Assembly (NCBI GenBank): GCA_001805645.1
Contig: MHGQ01000014.1
Location: 1 to 49,257 of the forward strand
Reading direction: 5' to 3'
Length of the DNA: 49,257 bases
Source: Omnitrophica WOR_2 bacterium RIFCSPHIGHO2_02_FULL_50_17
GTDB taxonomy: Bacteria; Omnitrophota; Gorgyraeia; Zapsychrales; Zapsychraceae
Shown here: piece by piece, positions 1-10,862 of the stretch
Layout: the number at the start of each line of letters is the position of its first letter
How positions within the stretch are numbered: the first letter of the stretch is position 1
Program-made: the position numbers and the translations under genes
Notes under the pieces: generated by a model
Databases searched by the model: none
What the model saw: only the letters and a program-made list of their open reading frames with translations
What the model was told of the DNA's origin: nothing

Positions 1-212
1 GCTGAAATGGATTCGAAGGGGTGCCCATGCCATTCTTTCGTGCGGGTCCGGACTTCAATAAAGCAAAGCGTTTTGCCGTCTTGGGCAATGATATCGATCT
101 CGCCGAAAGGATTGCGGTAGTTGCGCCGCACAATACGGTAGCCCTCCTTTTTCAGCCGCTCGGCGGCCAAATCCTCTCCCAAACGCCCCAAGTCCAAGCG
201 CTCGCGTGTCAT
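1..212 (-). CDS. yraN: YraN / UPF0102 family nuclease-like protein (C-terminus cut by window edge)
   Basis: The first 70 codons of a small UPF0102 protein are present; the rest lies beyond base 1. Reading from the ATG at 212-210, the protein has [18 protein letters not shown], then [13 protein letters not shown] and CFIEVRTR. This is the family pattern, related to the Holliday-junction-resolvase/restriction-endonuclease fold, with the acidic E-D and E-V-R-T-R positions visible. The biochemical role of YraN is not well settled. The start overlaps the rnhB stop by four bases (ATGA), so the two are translationally coupled. The order rplS-rnhB-yraN is a widespread bacterial arrangement and supports the call. 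Confidence 0.88.
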   Translation of the reverse strand, partial: MTRERLDLGRLGEDLAAERLKKEGYRIVRRNYRNPFGEIDIIAQDGKTLCFIEVRTRTKEWHGHPFESIS

Positions 213-835
213 AGCTGACAATGAAACGTTTTGCGGTGAATGGACGACAGTCCCCACCGGCGGATGGCCTGCTTGTGCCGGCGAGTCGGATAACCTTTGT
301 GCTGGTTAAATCCATACTCCGGAAAGACGCGGTGGTACGCCCCCAAGATTCTATCCCGCGTCACCTTGGCAATGATTGAGGCACAGGCGATGGATAAAAC
401 CTGCTCATCCCCTTTGACAATGGTTTTAAAACAGTATGGCAAATCCGACTGGAATTGATTGCCGTCGATGAGGAGGCATATTCTTTTTTCAAAATTCTTT
501 TTTGTCTTGCGCGAACCGGGGAGGCCGGACAGAAGCTGGATAACAGCCATTTGCATGGCCAAGAATGTAGCCTGGAGGATGTTGACCTCATCGATAACAC
601 CCTCGCTCATAATCCCCACACCCACATGAGCATATTCATAAATCTTGTGAAAGGCTTTTTCGCGCTGGGCAGCGGATAATTTTTTGGAATCACGTACTTG
701 AAAAGGAGGGGAGTGTTTCTTTAAGGCAACAGCGGCGGCAACCACAGGGCCGGCCAGGGGGCCTCTTCCTGCTTCGTCTATCCCGATAATGAGACTAAAC
801 CCGGCCTTCCTGACTTTCTTCTCGACATCAAGCAT
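209..835 (-). CDS. rnhB: Ribonuclease HII
   Basis: This 208-residue protein has the usual RNase HII length. It cleaves the RNA strand of RNA-DNA hybrids and removes misinserted ribonucleotides, using Mn/Mg. The family signature [14 protein letters not shown] is at about residues 18-31 with catalytic D20 and E21. DSKKLS follows at about residue 49. Further on are LLIDGNQ and the conserved [11 protein letters not shown] block, whose last Asp is a further metal ligand. The ATG at 835 has no clear Shine-Dalgarno sequence. The 83 bases to rplS hold nothing I recognise. The stop overlaps the yraN start by four bases. Confidence 0.95.
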   Translation of the reverse strand: MLDVEKKVRKAGFSLIIGIDEAGRGPLAGPVVAAAVALKKHSPPFQVRDSKKLSAAQREKAFHKIYEYAHVGVGIMSEGVIDEVNILQATFLAMQMAVIQLLSGLPGSRKTKKNFEKRICLLIDGNQFQSDLPYCFKTIVKGDEQVLSIACASIIAKVTRDRILGAYHRVFPEYGFNQHKGYPTRRHKQAIRRWGLSSIHRKTFHCQL

Positions 836-918
836 CTGAGATATTTTTCTGCATACGCCGGTCCACAGAAACGTCTCACGTTCTCAACACGTCTTACCGA
901 TTACTCGATTTATCCAGA

Positions 919-1279
919 TCATAGCAAGGGGGTAGCCGAACTTTCTTGCTTCTTGATACGCGTCTCTTTCCCGACACGCTCCCGCAGATAATAGAGTTTC
1001 GCCCGGCAGACCATGCCTTTGCTGATCACCTGAAGGCTGTCGATAACGGGCGAATGAAGGGGAAAAACTCTCTCCACCCCCTCCCCGAAGGAAACCTTGC
1101 GGACAGTAAAAGTCTCTTTCAGGCCTTTGCCGGTTTTGCGGATCACGGTTCCCTCAAAAGGGTGCACGCGGATCTTGTCGGCCTCACGCACCTTAATGCG
1201 CATCTTAATCATATCCCCGACCTCAAAATCAGGAAGGTCTTTTCTCTGAAAGCGCTCTTCAACGCGTTTGATGCTATTA

Positions 1280-1299
<20 letters not shown>
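919..1299 (-). CDS. rplS: 50S ribosomal protein L19
   Basis: L19 is a large-subunit protein at the 30S-50S interface. The 126-residue product matches the family (about 115-125 aa), with [38 protein letters not shown] and the C-terminal [19 protein letters not shown] chose the first of two adjacent ATG codons (1299 or 1296) because GGAGG lies six bases upstream. An ATG at 1314 would put the start ahead of that ribosome binding site. The start lies inside the end of trmD, overlapping it by about 20 bases. The trmD-rplS order is highly conserved; rpsP and rimM, which usually precede trmD, are absent here and tgt stands in their place. Confidence 0.96.
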
Positions 1300-3141
<1,842 letters not shown>

Positions 3142-3153
3142 TTAAAAGTGCCA

Positions 3154-3215
3154 TACTTCGTACATCGCACATCGTCCTTCGCACATCGTACGTCGAAGTG
3201 CGATGTACAAACGAC
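3154..3215. repeat. Short inverted and direct repeats in the queA-tgt gap
   Basis: The 86-base gap between queA and tgt is built from variants of the words ACATCGCAC, ACATCGT and CTTCG. GTACATCGCAC at 3160-3170 is matched by its exact reverse complement at 3198-3208, giving an 11-bp stem with a 27-base loop. On the minus strand ACGATGTGCGA occurs twice in tandem with a period of 14 bases. There is no T-run, so it is not a standard terminator. It resembles a REP-like dispersed intergenic repeat, but that cannot be shown from one copy. Confidence 0.6.
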
Positions 3216-3224
3216 GAACGATGA

Positions 3225-4277
3225 TCACAGAATAATCATCGCATCCCCGTAACTGTAAAACCGGTATTTGCGTTCAATAGCCTCGGCATAGGCCCGCCGC
3301 ATGAGATCCGCACCTGCGAAGGCATAGACCAGCATCAAAGGAGTGCTGCGCGGCAGATGAAAATTGGTAATCAAGGCATCGGTCATGCGAAACGCACATC
3401 CGGGATAAATAAAGATGTCCGTGCTGCCTTCCAGCGCAACGGAATGACGCTCGTTGCTTTTATACCGCCCCAGCGTCTCGAGGACGCGGCAGCTTGTTGT
3501 TCCGACGGCAATGATTTTCTGACCGCCGTCTTTCGCGCGCCGGATCGCTTCGAAAGTCCGACGGGAAACCGCGTAATCCTCCCCGTGCATCTTGTGTCTT
3601 GTGATGTCCTCTTCCTTGACCGGCTTAAACGTGGCGTGATTGACATGCAGAGTAACCTTCTCGATTGTATGGCCATTCCGGCGCAAGTCATCCAAAAGAG
3701 ACGGCGTAAAGTGCAGGCCCGCCGTCGGCGAGGCCACAGAGCCGGGGTTGCGCGCATAGACCGTCTGGTAGTATTCCCTGTCCATCGGCTCGTCCCCTCG
3801 TCTGATATAGGGCGGCAGGGGCATATGGCCGTATCGCTCCAATGAACGGGTGATATATTTTTTATTAAATCGCACAATGCGTTTATCTTTATCGACAATC
3901 TCCGCCGTAAGACGGCCGCCGTTAAAACAGATCCTTTCGTTAGGTCTTAACCGTGCCCAAGGCCGCAGGAGCGTCTCATAGGAATAACCGTCCGGCAGCC
4001 TCTTGAGCAAAAATACCTCCACGCGCCCCAAAGTCTTTTCCCTGCGGCCAAACAATCGCGCGGGAATCACCCTGCTCTCATTCAAGACAAGACAAGACAT
4101 GGACGGCAGGTAAGAACTAATATGCGCGAAGATGTCGTGGGAGATCTTCCCTCGGGCCCTGTCCACGACCATCAATCCGGCCTGATCCCTGTCTTGAAGA
4201 GGATACTGGGCAATCAACTTAGCCGGGAGGTCATAGACAAATTCATCTAACTGAAGCAAAGGTTTAATATTTTTCAT
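3225..4277 (-). CDS. queA: S-adenosylmethionine:tRNA ribosyltransferase-isomerase
   Basis: QueA transfers and isomerises the ribosyl group of SAM onto preQ1-tRNA to give epoxyqueuosine. The 350-residue product has the usual length. Visible family blocks are FVYDLPAKLIAQYPLQDRD at the N-terminus, GRVEVFLLKRL, GSVASPTAGLHFTPSLL in the centre, VTLHVNHATFKPV and NFHLPRSTPLMLVYAFAG at the C-terminus. I start at the ATG at 4277 (MKNIKPLLQLDEF), just after the SpoIID-like stop. The frame also has an ATG at 4328 whose extra 17 residues are not family-like. It precedes tgt, the enzyme acting before it in the same pathway. Confidence 0.95.
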   Translation of the reverse strand: MKNIKPLLQLDEFVYDLPAKLIAQYPLQDRDQAGLMVVDRARGKISHDIFAHISSYLPSMSCLVLNESRVIPARLFGRREKTLGRVEVFLLKRLPDGYSYETLLRPWARLRPNERICFNGGRLTAEIVDKDKRIVRFNKKYITRSLERYGHMPLPPYIRRGDEPMDREYYQTVYARNPGSVASPTAGLHFTPSLLDDLRRNGHTIEKVTLHVNHATFKPVKEEDITRHKMHGEDYAVSRRTFEAIRRAKDGGQKIIAVGTTSCRVLETLGRYKSNERHSVALEGSTDIFIYPGCAFRMTDALITNFHLPRSTPLMLVYAFAGADLMRRAYAEAIERKYRFYSYGDAMIIL

Positions 4278-4281
4278 AATC

Positions 4282-5469
4282 TCATGGCAGATCCCCAGGG
4301 GGGTGTTGGTGATAATCCACCACCTCAACGCCGGGATAATAAAACCCTAAAATTTCCTTATAGGAATAACGCTCCCGCGCCATCCGATGGGCGCCCCACT
4401 GGCATAGACCCACCCCATGCCCCCAGCCCTTGCCGACCAAATCAAAATAATATCCCTTCATCACGACCTCGTAGTTATTGCTTTTGATGGTGTTCGGCCC
4501 CACGATATTCCTGAACTGGATCCCCTCCATCAGCCTCTGTCGGCCGTCGCGCGTTGTGATCTTCAAAGTCTTGATCCTCCCGCTTTCATTGCGCTCAGCG
4601 ACGCTGATTTCCTGAATGAAGCCCAGCTTATAACCGTGCGCATTGAGTTTTTCCTGGATGTCTTGAGAGCGGTAATTTTTCTTCCAGGCATAATGCGGTT
4701 CCAGCCGGCAGAAATCGCAAACGACACCCTCCAAAGGAGAGAGAGCATGTTCCCACAGATTCCCGGCATTCTCCGTGTGCCCGCCGCAGGAGGCGTGATA
4801 ATAAGCCGGCAGAATTTTCCCGTCGTAAAGCATAATTTGTCCCACGGTGTGGTTGACCGCGATATTGGTGCGGAACCGTTCCGCGCTTTTGCCGCCATAC
4901 ACCTGCGAGTAGATGTCGCTTGTCACATCGTATTCCTTCGTCTTATTCTTCTTCATCTGATAAAGGGCATAGGTCCTCACCGCCACGGCCTGAGCCTTCA
5001 TCGCCTCCATGGGCCAGCGGTTGGAAACCTCATGATACAAAACCCCTTTAATATACTGCTCGAGCTCGACGATATTGACCACAAGAAGGGTGCCATTTTC
5101 ATTCAAGAGAATATCCACGCTCCCCCGATAACGCCTGTTGATTTCTGCACAGCGCAGAAGAACGTCTTTAGAGGAGGTGAGCCGGATGCGATTCGAAGGA
5201 TACCATTGATCCCCGATCTGAATACCGTTTTCCTTAAAATGGACCAAAGAGGCCTTGAGGACTCTCCCTCTCCCGAACCGTTCGCCGGTTTGGGGGTGAA
5301 TGATATCGTATTTCCCGCGGATAGAGACCTCAAACTCCTGGACATTGTTAAGAATCGCAATGCGGATAAACCTTTGATCCGGCGATGCGCTCGAACAGAT
5401 GCCCCGGCTTACAGCGAAGGCCGTCACAAGGCATATTATTGCAAGATATTGTATTATCTTTGATGCCAT
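4282..5469 (-). CDS. SpoIID/LytB-domain exported protein, putative peptidoglycan lytic enzyme
   Basis: This 395-residue protein has a signal peptide (hydrophobic run at about residues 5-20, cut near CSSA) and a full SpoIID domain. SpoIID-type proteins are lytic transglycosylases that cleave stem-peptide-free glycan. Family blocks are YIKGVLYHEVSNRWPMEAMK, AQAVAVRTYALYQM, YDVTSDIYSQVYGG, AYYHASCGGHTENAGN and the C-terminal GKGWGHGVGLCQWGAHRMA. In Clostridia the order ruvB, DUF2905, spoIID, queA, tgt is common, and the same order is seen here without any other sporulation gene. A general cell-wall remodelling role is therefore more likely than sporulation. The substrate is inferred from the family. 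Confidence 0.88.
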   Translation of the reverse strand: MASKIIQYLAIICLVTAFAVSRGICSSASPDQRFIRIAILNNVQEFEVSIRGKYDIIHPQTGERFGRGRVLKASLVHFKENGIQIGDQWYPSNRIRLTSSKDVLLRCAEINRRYRGSVDILLNENGTLLVVNIVELEQYIKGVLYHEVSNRWPMEAMKAQAVAVRTYALYQMKKNKTKEYDVTSDIYSQVYGGKSAERFRTNIAVNHTVGQIMLYDGKILPAYYHASCGGHTENAGNLWEHALSPLEGVVCDFCRLEPHYAWKKNYRSQDIQEKLNAHGYKLGFIQEISVAERNESGRIKTLKITTRDGRQRLMEGIQFRNIVGPNTIKSNNYEVVMKGYYFDLVGKGWGHGVGLCQWGAHRMARERYSYKEILGFYYPGVEVVDYHQHPPGDLP

Positions 5470-5669
5470 AAAAAAAAGATGAGGCTCAGGACAATGCTCA
5501 CCAAAAGGCAGGTCGCGAGGGGGAAATAAAACGTGAAATTCTCTTTTTTAATCAAGATATCGCCGGGCAGTTTTCCTAAACCGGGGATTTTGCCTAAAAA
5601 CTGTATCCCTATGCCGACAATAATAAGGACGACCCCTACGGCAATAAATGTCCTGGCCATTTCCGTCAT
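5454..5669 (-). CDS. DUF2905 family small membrane protein
   Basis: A 71-residue protein with two transmembrane helices (about residues 6-24 and 47-67). They are joined by the short loop LGKIPGLGKLPGDILIKKEN, which is the DUF2905 hallmark. Function is unknown for the family. It sits between ruvB and the SpoIID-like gene, the usual place for DUF2905 in several phyla. Its end overlaps the next gene by 16 bases. The start could be the ATG at 5669 or the one at 5660, which has a weak GGA just upstream; no strong ribosome binding site decides it. Confidence 0.85.
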   Translation of the reverse strand: MTEMARTFIAVGVVLIIVGIGIQFLGKIPGLGKLPGDILIKKENFTFYFPLATCLLVSIVLSLIFFLWHQR

Positions 5670-5680
5670 GTGAAGTAAGG

Positions 5681-6718
5681 TTAATAGAGTTCGGGCTGGA
5701 TTTCTTTTTTTCGAAATGAGAGACTTCTTATATGCTTCGCCGAAGGCTCGGTCAGCTCTCGTCCCCGCGGGGTCCTCCGCAGGAATCCGATTTTCAATAA
5801 ATACGGCTCGATCACATCGACGATGGTGTCCACTTCCTCATTGAGGGTGGCCGCCAGCGCCTCGATGCCGACCGGCCCTCCCCGGTAATGTTCGTCGATA
5901 ATCCGCAGGAGTCTTCGGTCGTTTTCATCGAGGCCCATCCCGTCGATACCCAGAGTCTGCAAGGCCTCGTCGGAGACGGCACAATCAATGCGGCCGTCTT
6001 TCGTCTTGACCTGGGCATAATCCCTGACGCGCCGCAAGAGTCTGTTGGCGATCCGCGGCGTGCCGCGGGCGCGCCGGGCAATTCCCATGGCCGCCTCCGG
6101 CTCGAGGGCAACATTTAACTTTTTCGCCGAATTCATGACGATTTGGCTCAAGTCTTGCGCCTCATAAAAATCCAGGTGATGAAAAATCCCGAACCTTCCC
6201 CGCAAAGGCGAGGTCAAAAGACCGCTGCGTGTTGTGGCGCCGATGAGCGTAAAAGGTTTCAGATTAAAGTTGATCGTGCGGGCATAAGGCCCTTTGTCGA
6301 CGACGAAGTCAATCTTAAAGTTCTCCATGGCCGGATATAGAAACTCTTCCACGACCTTCGAAAGACGGTGAATTTCGTCAATAAACAGAATATCGCCGTA
6401 TTCCAAATTCGTTAATATGCCGATAAGATCGCCAGCCCGCTCGATGGCCGGACCCGAGGTCACAGTAATACGCGCCTCCATTTCATGCGCGATGATATTG
6501 GCCAGTGAGGTCTTGCCTAAACCCGGCGGCCCCGAAAGGAGCATGTGCTCGAGACATTCTTTGCGCTTCTTGGCGGCCTGAAGGGAGACCTGCAGATTGC
6601 TGATAATATCCTTTTGGCCGACGAATTCCTCCAAGCGGGCAGGCCTTAAAGAGAGGCTGTAAACCCGGTCCTCTTCCGTCTCCTGATGGAACACAATCCT
6701 CTGTTTTTCCTGTGTCAT
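5681..6718 (-). CDS. ruvB: Holliday junction branch migration helicase RuvB
   Basis: RuvB is the AAA+ hexameric motor that drives Holliday junction branch migration with RuvA. The 345-residue product has the Walker A LLSGPPGLGKTSLANIIA, Walker B ILFIDEIHRLSK and sensor I TLIGATTRSGLLTSPLRGRF. The C-terminal winged-helix domain has VGIEALAATLNEEVDTI and RTPRGRELT. RuvA and RuvC are not in the window. The ATG overlaps the scpA stop by four bases, so the two are co-translated. The protein looks complete, and nothing in it departs from the family. Confidence 0.97.
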   Translation of the reverse strand: MTQEKQRIVFHQETEEDRVYSLSLRPARLEEFVGQKDIISNLQVSLQAAKKRKECLEHMLLSGPPGLGKTSLANIIAHEMEARITVTSGPAIERAGDLIGILTNLEYGDILFIDEIHRLSKVVEEFLYPAMENFKIDFVVDKGPYARTINFNLKPFTLIGATTRSGLLTSPLRGRFGIFHHLDFYEAQDLSQIVMNSAKKLNVALEPEAAMGIARRARGTPRIANRLLRRVRDYAQVKTKDGRIDCAVSDEALQTLGIDGMGLDENDRRLLRIIDEHYRGGPVGIEALAATLNEEVDTIVDVIEPYLLKIGFLRRTPRGRELTEPSAKHIRSLSFRKKEIQPELY

Positions 6719-7467
6719 GGTTCTCCCCTTTTAAGAGGCACCATGTTGTCGGTATTACGCAAAATCTCAATATCCTCGAAAAGCCGCTTCTGGACAGCCT
6801 TGATTTCCTTAAGCCGGATCAGCTCCAGCACGGCCAGAAATGTCACGATAATCTCAATCTTGCTTCTGGATCTTTGAAAGAGATCACTCAGGAGAACCGA
6901 CGACTGGTTCAACAAAAGGTGCAGGATGTCGTGAAGTTTATTTTCAACCGTAAATTCCTCGGTGATAATCTCGTGAATGACCTCTTCCGGCACCTTTTTG
7001 AGGGCATCGGTCAGGGCGTTGATCAGATCAAAAAGACTGGCCTCGAAACAAATCTCTTTGGCCTCTTCGATAAATTGTCTTGTCGTCTCTCCATCGACAG
7101 CACGCGAAAATAAATCGCGGCGCAGGGTCTCTTTGGCCTGGAGGCAGTCGGCAATCTCCTTGAATTTTTTATATTCCAGAAGCCGCCGGGCCAGCTCATC
7201 GCGCGGGTCTTCTTCCTCCGCTTCTTCTTGATTAGGATCGGGCGGAAGAAGCATCCGGGATTTGATCTGCATCAGGGTCGCCGCCATAACCAGGAAATCC
7301 CCCACGATATCTAAATCCAGCATTTTCATCATCTCGATATACTGCATATACTGCTCGGTAATCTGGCTGATGGGGATATCGGTGATATCAATATCGTTCT
7401 TTTTGATAAGATAAAGGAGGAGATCCAGAGGGCCTTCAAAGATATCCAGTTTGAGCTTATAACTCAT
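6715..7467 (-). CDS. scpA: Segregation and condensation protein A
   Basis: ScpA is the kleisin subunit that bridges the SMC heads in the bacterial condensin. The 250-residue protein begins with the typical N-terminal domain LDIFEGPLDLLLYLIKKNDI, followed by DIPISQITEQYMQYIEM and DFLVMAATLMQIKSRMLLPP. An acidic linker (EEAEEEDPRDELARRL) and a C-terminal winged-helix region follow. The usual partner ScpB is not encoded in the window. The gene lies three bases after trpS and overlaps ruvB by four bases. The recognition rests on the N-terminal motifs, which are strong. Confidence 0.93.
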   Translation of the reverse strand: MSYKLKLDIFEGPLDLLLYLIKKNDIDITDIPISQITEQYMQYIEMMKMLDLDIVGDFLVMAATLMQIKSRMLLPPDPNQEEAEEEDPRDELARRLLEYKKFKEIADCLQAKETLRRDLFSRAVDGETTRQFIEEAKEICFEASLFDLINALTDALKKVPEEVIHEIITEEFTVENKLHDILHLLLNQSSVLLSDLFQRSRSKIEIIVTFLAVLELIRLKEIKAVQKRLFEDIEILRNTDNMVPLKRGEP

Positions 7468-7470
7468 GGC

Positions 7471-8487
7471 TTATGGCCTCGACGGATCACTGCCCGAGGG
7501 AGAATCTTTTCCAAAGACAATCTCTCGGACATGGCGGATCGTCCCTTGCGCGATAACCTCTGCCTGTCTTCGCCCTTCTTCCAGGATGCCATAGACACGA
7601 TTTTTATCTTTGACAAGCTCGGCCCTTTTCTCTTGGATGGGCGCAAGATATTTTATGAGGATGCCGGAAAGGGTTTTCTTGCATTCGGTGCAGCCTTTCT
7701 GGGCATTGGTGCACCACTGATAGACTTCCTGAGATTTCTCCTCGGCAAAGACCGTATAGTAACTGTACACGTTGCATTTGCGCGGATGCCCCGGGTCTGA
7801 AAGCTTAATGCGCTTAGGGTCCGTAAACATGCTTCTGGTTTTTCTCTCAATCTCCTGGGGAGAATCGGAGAGATGGATGGCATTCTGATAACTTTTACTC
7901 ATCTTGCGGCCATCGATACCCAAAAGGCGCGGCGTCTTCGTTAAGATGGCCTCGCAGTCCGTAAAAAAATCCGTTTTGTAGATATGATTAAACCGGCGGG
8001 TCATCTCGCGGGTTAACTCGATATGCGGGAGCTGATCCTCGCCGATCGGAACGGCGTTGGCCCTATACAGCAAAATATCCGCCGCCTGTAAAACAGGATA
8101 ACCCAGAAACCCGTAAGTCTGCAGATCGCGCGTCTTGATCTCGCGCAATTGCTCTTTATAGGTGGGGTTGCGCTCCAGCCAACCCAAAGGAGTGATGCAG
8201 GAGAGAAACATCTGGAGTTCCAGATGTTCGGGGACATGCGACTGCACGAAAAGGATGGATCTTTTCGGATCAATGCCGCAGGCGATCCAGTCGATAGCCA
8301 TCTCGACGATATTCTCGCGGATGCTTCGGCTTTGTTCGTATTCACCCATGAGGGCATGCCAGTCCACAATGGCAAAGATACAGGTGTATTTTTCCTGAAG
8401 CGCCAGCCAATTCTGCAAGGCTCCCACCCAATGCCCCAGATGGAGCCGGCCTGTCGGACGCATCGCGCTAAAGACGATTTTTTTCAT
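7471..8487 (-). CDS. trpS: Tryptophanyl-tRNA synthetase
   Basis: This class I synthetase charges tRNA-Trp. The 338-residue protein starts [20 protein letters not shown], where LHLGHW is the HIGH-type motif. It has CIFAIVDWHALMGEY, a tryptophan-pocket block (YPVLQAADILLYRA, then PIGEDQLPHIELTREM) and the KMSKS loop GIDGRKMSKSYQN. I chose the ATG at 8487, which overlaps the infB stop by four bases (ATGA) and begins exactly at the family's N-terminus. An upstream ATG at 8574 would add 29 unrelated residues. The length is normal for a bacterial TrpRS. Confidence 0.96.
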   Translation of the reverse strand: MKKIVFSAMRPTGRLHLGHWVGALQNWLALQEKYTCIFAIVDWHALMGEYEQSRSIRENIVEMAIDWIACGIDPKRSILFVQSHVPEHLELQMFLSCITPLGWLERNPTYKEQLREIKTRDLQTYGFLGYPVLQAADILLYRANAVPIGEDQLPHIELTREMTRRFNHIYKTDFFTDCEAILTKTPRLLGIDGRKMSKSYQNAIHLSDSPQEIERKTRSMFTDPKRIKLSDPGHPRKCNVYSYYTVFAEEKSQEVYQWCTNAQKGCTECKKTLSGILIKYLAPIQEKRAELVKDKNRVYGILEEGRRQAEVIAQGTIRHVREIVFGKDSPSGSDPSRP

Positions 8488-10856
8488 AACTTCTGGGCGA
8501 TTCTCTCGATTTCGTAGACCTCCAGCGTATCCCCTGCCTGAAATTGGTCGAACTTTTCCAAGGAGATCCCGCATTCCATACCCTCTCCTACCTCGCGCAC
8601 CTCATCTTTGAAGCGCTTCAAAGTCGTAATCGTCCCCGAGAACACGATTTCACCGTTACGGACGATATCCACAGGATCCTTGCGACGAACATTGCCCTTA
8701 GCTACATAACAGCCGGCCACCACCCCCTGCTTGGACAGCTTGAAGACCTGACGGATTTCGACGCGGCCTAAAAATTTTTTCTTCGTCTTGGCCTCCAGCA
8801 GCCCCTCAAGGGCATTTCTCACGTCATTAACGGCATCGTAGATAATCCGGTACTGGCGCACATCCACAGGCTCTTTGTCCAGTTCCTCTTTGGCCTTCAC
8901 GTCGATATCCACATGAAAGGCTATAATAATCGCCTTGGAAACGACCGCCAAAAGAACATCCGAGGCATTCACATCGCCTACCCCCGAATGAATAAAATTG
9001 ATTCGGACCTTGTCGCTGGGTATCTTGGCCAACGAATCCTTCAATGCCTCCAGAGACCCCTGCACATCGGCCTTAAGGATCACATTCAACTCTTTGATGG
9101 CCCCCTCCTGGACCTGGGCGTAAAGATCCTCTAAGGTGACCCTGGAGGTCGTCTGTAACCGTTTGTTCTTAACCTGCTCCTGCCGTTTCTGGGCAATTTC
9201 CTTGGCCCGCCGTTCATCCTCAATAACATAAAACATCTCGCCGGCCGCCGGCACCTCGGATAACCCCAGCACCTCAACCGGCATCGAAGGACCGGCTTCT
9301 TTGATGGCACGCCGACGATCATCCTGCATAGCCCGGACCCTCCCGCACAACGGCCCGGCAACAATCATATCTCCCTCCCGCAGCGTCCCGCTCTGGACAA
9401 TCAATGTCGTTACGGCCCCCTTGCCCGGACTTAAGTGCGCATCAACAACAATTCCCAAGGCCTTTTTCTCCGCATTGGCCTTTAACTCCAGCAGTTCCGC
9501 CTCCAGAAGAATCATTTCCAATAAACTATCAACACCCTCCCCTGTCACAGCCGAAACGCCCGCGACAACCGTCTTGCCGCCCCAATCCTCCGGCATCAGA
9601 CCTTTTTCCGAAAGCTGCTTTTTGACACGGTCGCAATCGGCATTCTTGCGGTCAATTTTATTAAGGGCAACGACAATCGGAACCCCGGCGGCCCGGGCAT
9701 GATCCATGGCCTCATCGGTCTGCGGCATTATCCCTTCATCCGCGGCCACAACCAAAACAACGATATCCGTAATGTGCGCCCCCCGGGCCCGCATGGCGGT
9801 AAAAGCCTCATGGCCGGGGGTGTCAAGAAACGTAATCCGCCCCTTCGGCAATTGCACAGAATAGGCACCGATATGCTGCGTAATGCCGCCATACTCGGTA
9901 TCCGTGACCTTTGTCTTGCGAATCCTGTCCAGAAGGGAGGTCTTCCCATGATCCACATGCCCCATAAACGTAACCACAGGCGCACGCGGTTTCAAGAGTT
10001 TGGGGTCTTCTTCTTCATGTTTATGATCGTCGACAAGCTGTTCTTCCTGGGTTTTAATCTTGACCAAATTAAACCCGAAGTCTGTGGCGAGTTTATTGAC
10101 CACCGCACCGTCCATGCTTTGATTGATATGGGCCAATAGCCCCATCTTCATCAACTGTTTTAAAACCAGGCTGGGCTTCTGCTGAATCTTCGCGCTGAAA
10201 TCCTTAACTGTAATGGGAAGATTGACTTCCAGATCCGCCAATTTCTCGAGGAGGACGTCCCTTCCATCGATAGAGACAGGCTGTGCTGTCCCAGTCTCTT
10301 GGAGGACAACGCCTGCCGTCGGGAGAAGAGATCCCGCTAATTCCTGCCCCCGAGAAGACCCCTCCCCAAGGGTTTCGGCCTTTATCTCTTCTTTAAGAAG
10401 CGTTGCCGACTTTCTTCTCTTGCGAACAAGCGGCTTCAAAGTAATCATCGGCTCTTTACCAATCTTGACCTTGGTTTTTGCCGATAGCTGACTCGCCATT
10501 TTTCTCTCTTGGGATGGAAGCGCTCCCGCTGCCTCCTCGGTCTTTGGAGCCTTTAAAAGGGCTGCGCGCTTGATTTTTGGCTCAGCCTCTTCTTTTTTAG
10601 GAGCAACGGTCTTTGGTGCCCTGCCCCGTGTCTTCTTCAGTGGGGCTTCTTCGGGTTTTGCCGGTGTTACCGGTATCGGTGTCAAGGCTTGAGGCGCCGC
10701 CTTTGCGCTCCTTAACAGTTCACTGCGCACCACAGAGACAACCGCCGCGCTCAATTCCTGAGTGCTGTCCTTGGCCTTCAACATCAAAGACTTGAGAGTC
10801 TTTAAAATTGTCTCATCCGTGGTCTTCAATTGCTCGGCTAATTCCGATACTTTCAT
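8484..10856 (-). CDS. infB: Translation initiation factor IF-2
   Basis: IF-2 is the GTPase that brings fMet-tRNA to the ribosome and promotes subunit joining. The 790-residue protein has an N-terminal IF2-N helix domain (about 1-50) and a Lys/Ala/Pro-rich low-complexity linker (about 50-200). A second IF2-N-like domain (about 212-262) precedes the G domain. The G domain shows GHVDHGKTS at about 299-307, then DTPGHEAF and ALNKID. Domains II to IV follow, with [12 protein letters not shown] and the C-terminal [14 protein letters not shown]. It follows nusA closely (6 bases), the classic nusA-infB pairing. The usual rbfA and truB are not next to it; trpS follows instead. Confidence 0.97.
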   Translation of the reverse strand: MKVSELAEQLKTTDETILKTLKSLMLKAKDSTQELSAAVVSVVRSELLRSAKAAPQALTPIPVTPAKPEEAPLKKTRGRAPKTVAPKKEEAEPKIKRAALLKAPKTEEAAGALPSQERKMASQLSAKTKVKIGKEPMITLKPLVRKRRKSATLLKEEIKAETLGEGSSRGQELAGSLLPTAGVVLQETGTAQPVSIDGRDVLLEKLADLEVNLPITVKDFSAKIQQKPSLVLKQLMKMGLLAHINQSMDGAVVNKLATDFGFNLVKIKTQEEQLVDDHKHEEEDPKLLKPRAPVVTFMGHVDHGKTSLLDRIRKTKVTDTEYGGITQHIGAYSVQLPKGRITFLDTPGHEAFTAMRARGAHITDIVVLVVAADEGIMPQTDEAMDHARAAGVPIVVALNKIDRKNADCDRVKKQLSEKGLMPEDWGGKTVVAGVSAVTGEGVDSLLEMILLEAELLELKANAEKKALGIVVDAHLSPGKGAVTTLIVQSGTLREGDMIVAGPLCGRVRAMQDDRRRAIKEAGPSMPVEVLGLSEVPAAGEMFYVIEDERRAKEIAQKRQEQVKNKRLQTTSRVTLEDLYAQVQEGAIKELNVILKADVQGSLEALKDSLAKIPSDKVRINFIHSGVGDVNASDVLLAVVSKAIIIAFHVDIDVKAKEELDKEPVDVRQYRIIYDAVNDVRNALEGLLEAKTKKKFLGRVEIRQVFKLSKQGVVAGCYVAKGNVRRKDPVDIVRNGEIVFSGTITTLKRFKDEVREVGEGMECGISLEKFDQFQAGDTLEVYEIERIAQKL

Positions 10857-10862
10857 AATATA

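Noticed and set aside
836-918. Small gene or RNA between rplS and rnhB
   Set aside because: The 83 bases contain no start with a ribosome binding site and only a weak five-bp inverted repeat.
4417-5463. 348-codon open frame on the plus strand
   Set aside because: It is antisense to the SpoIID-like gene, which has clear conserved motifs; the plus-strand product resembles nothing.
10338-10700. Tandem repeat or recombination hotspot in infB
   Set aside because: The Lys, Ala and Pro-rich linker of IF-2 is naturally low in complexity, and no exact repeat unit is present.
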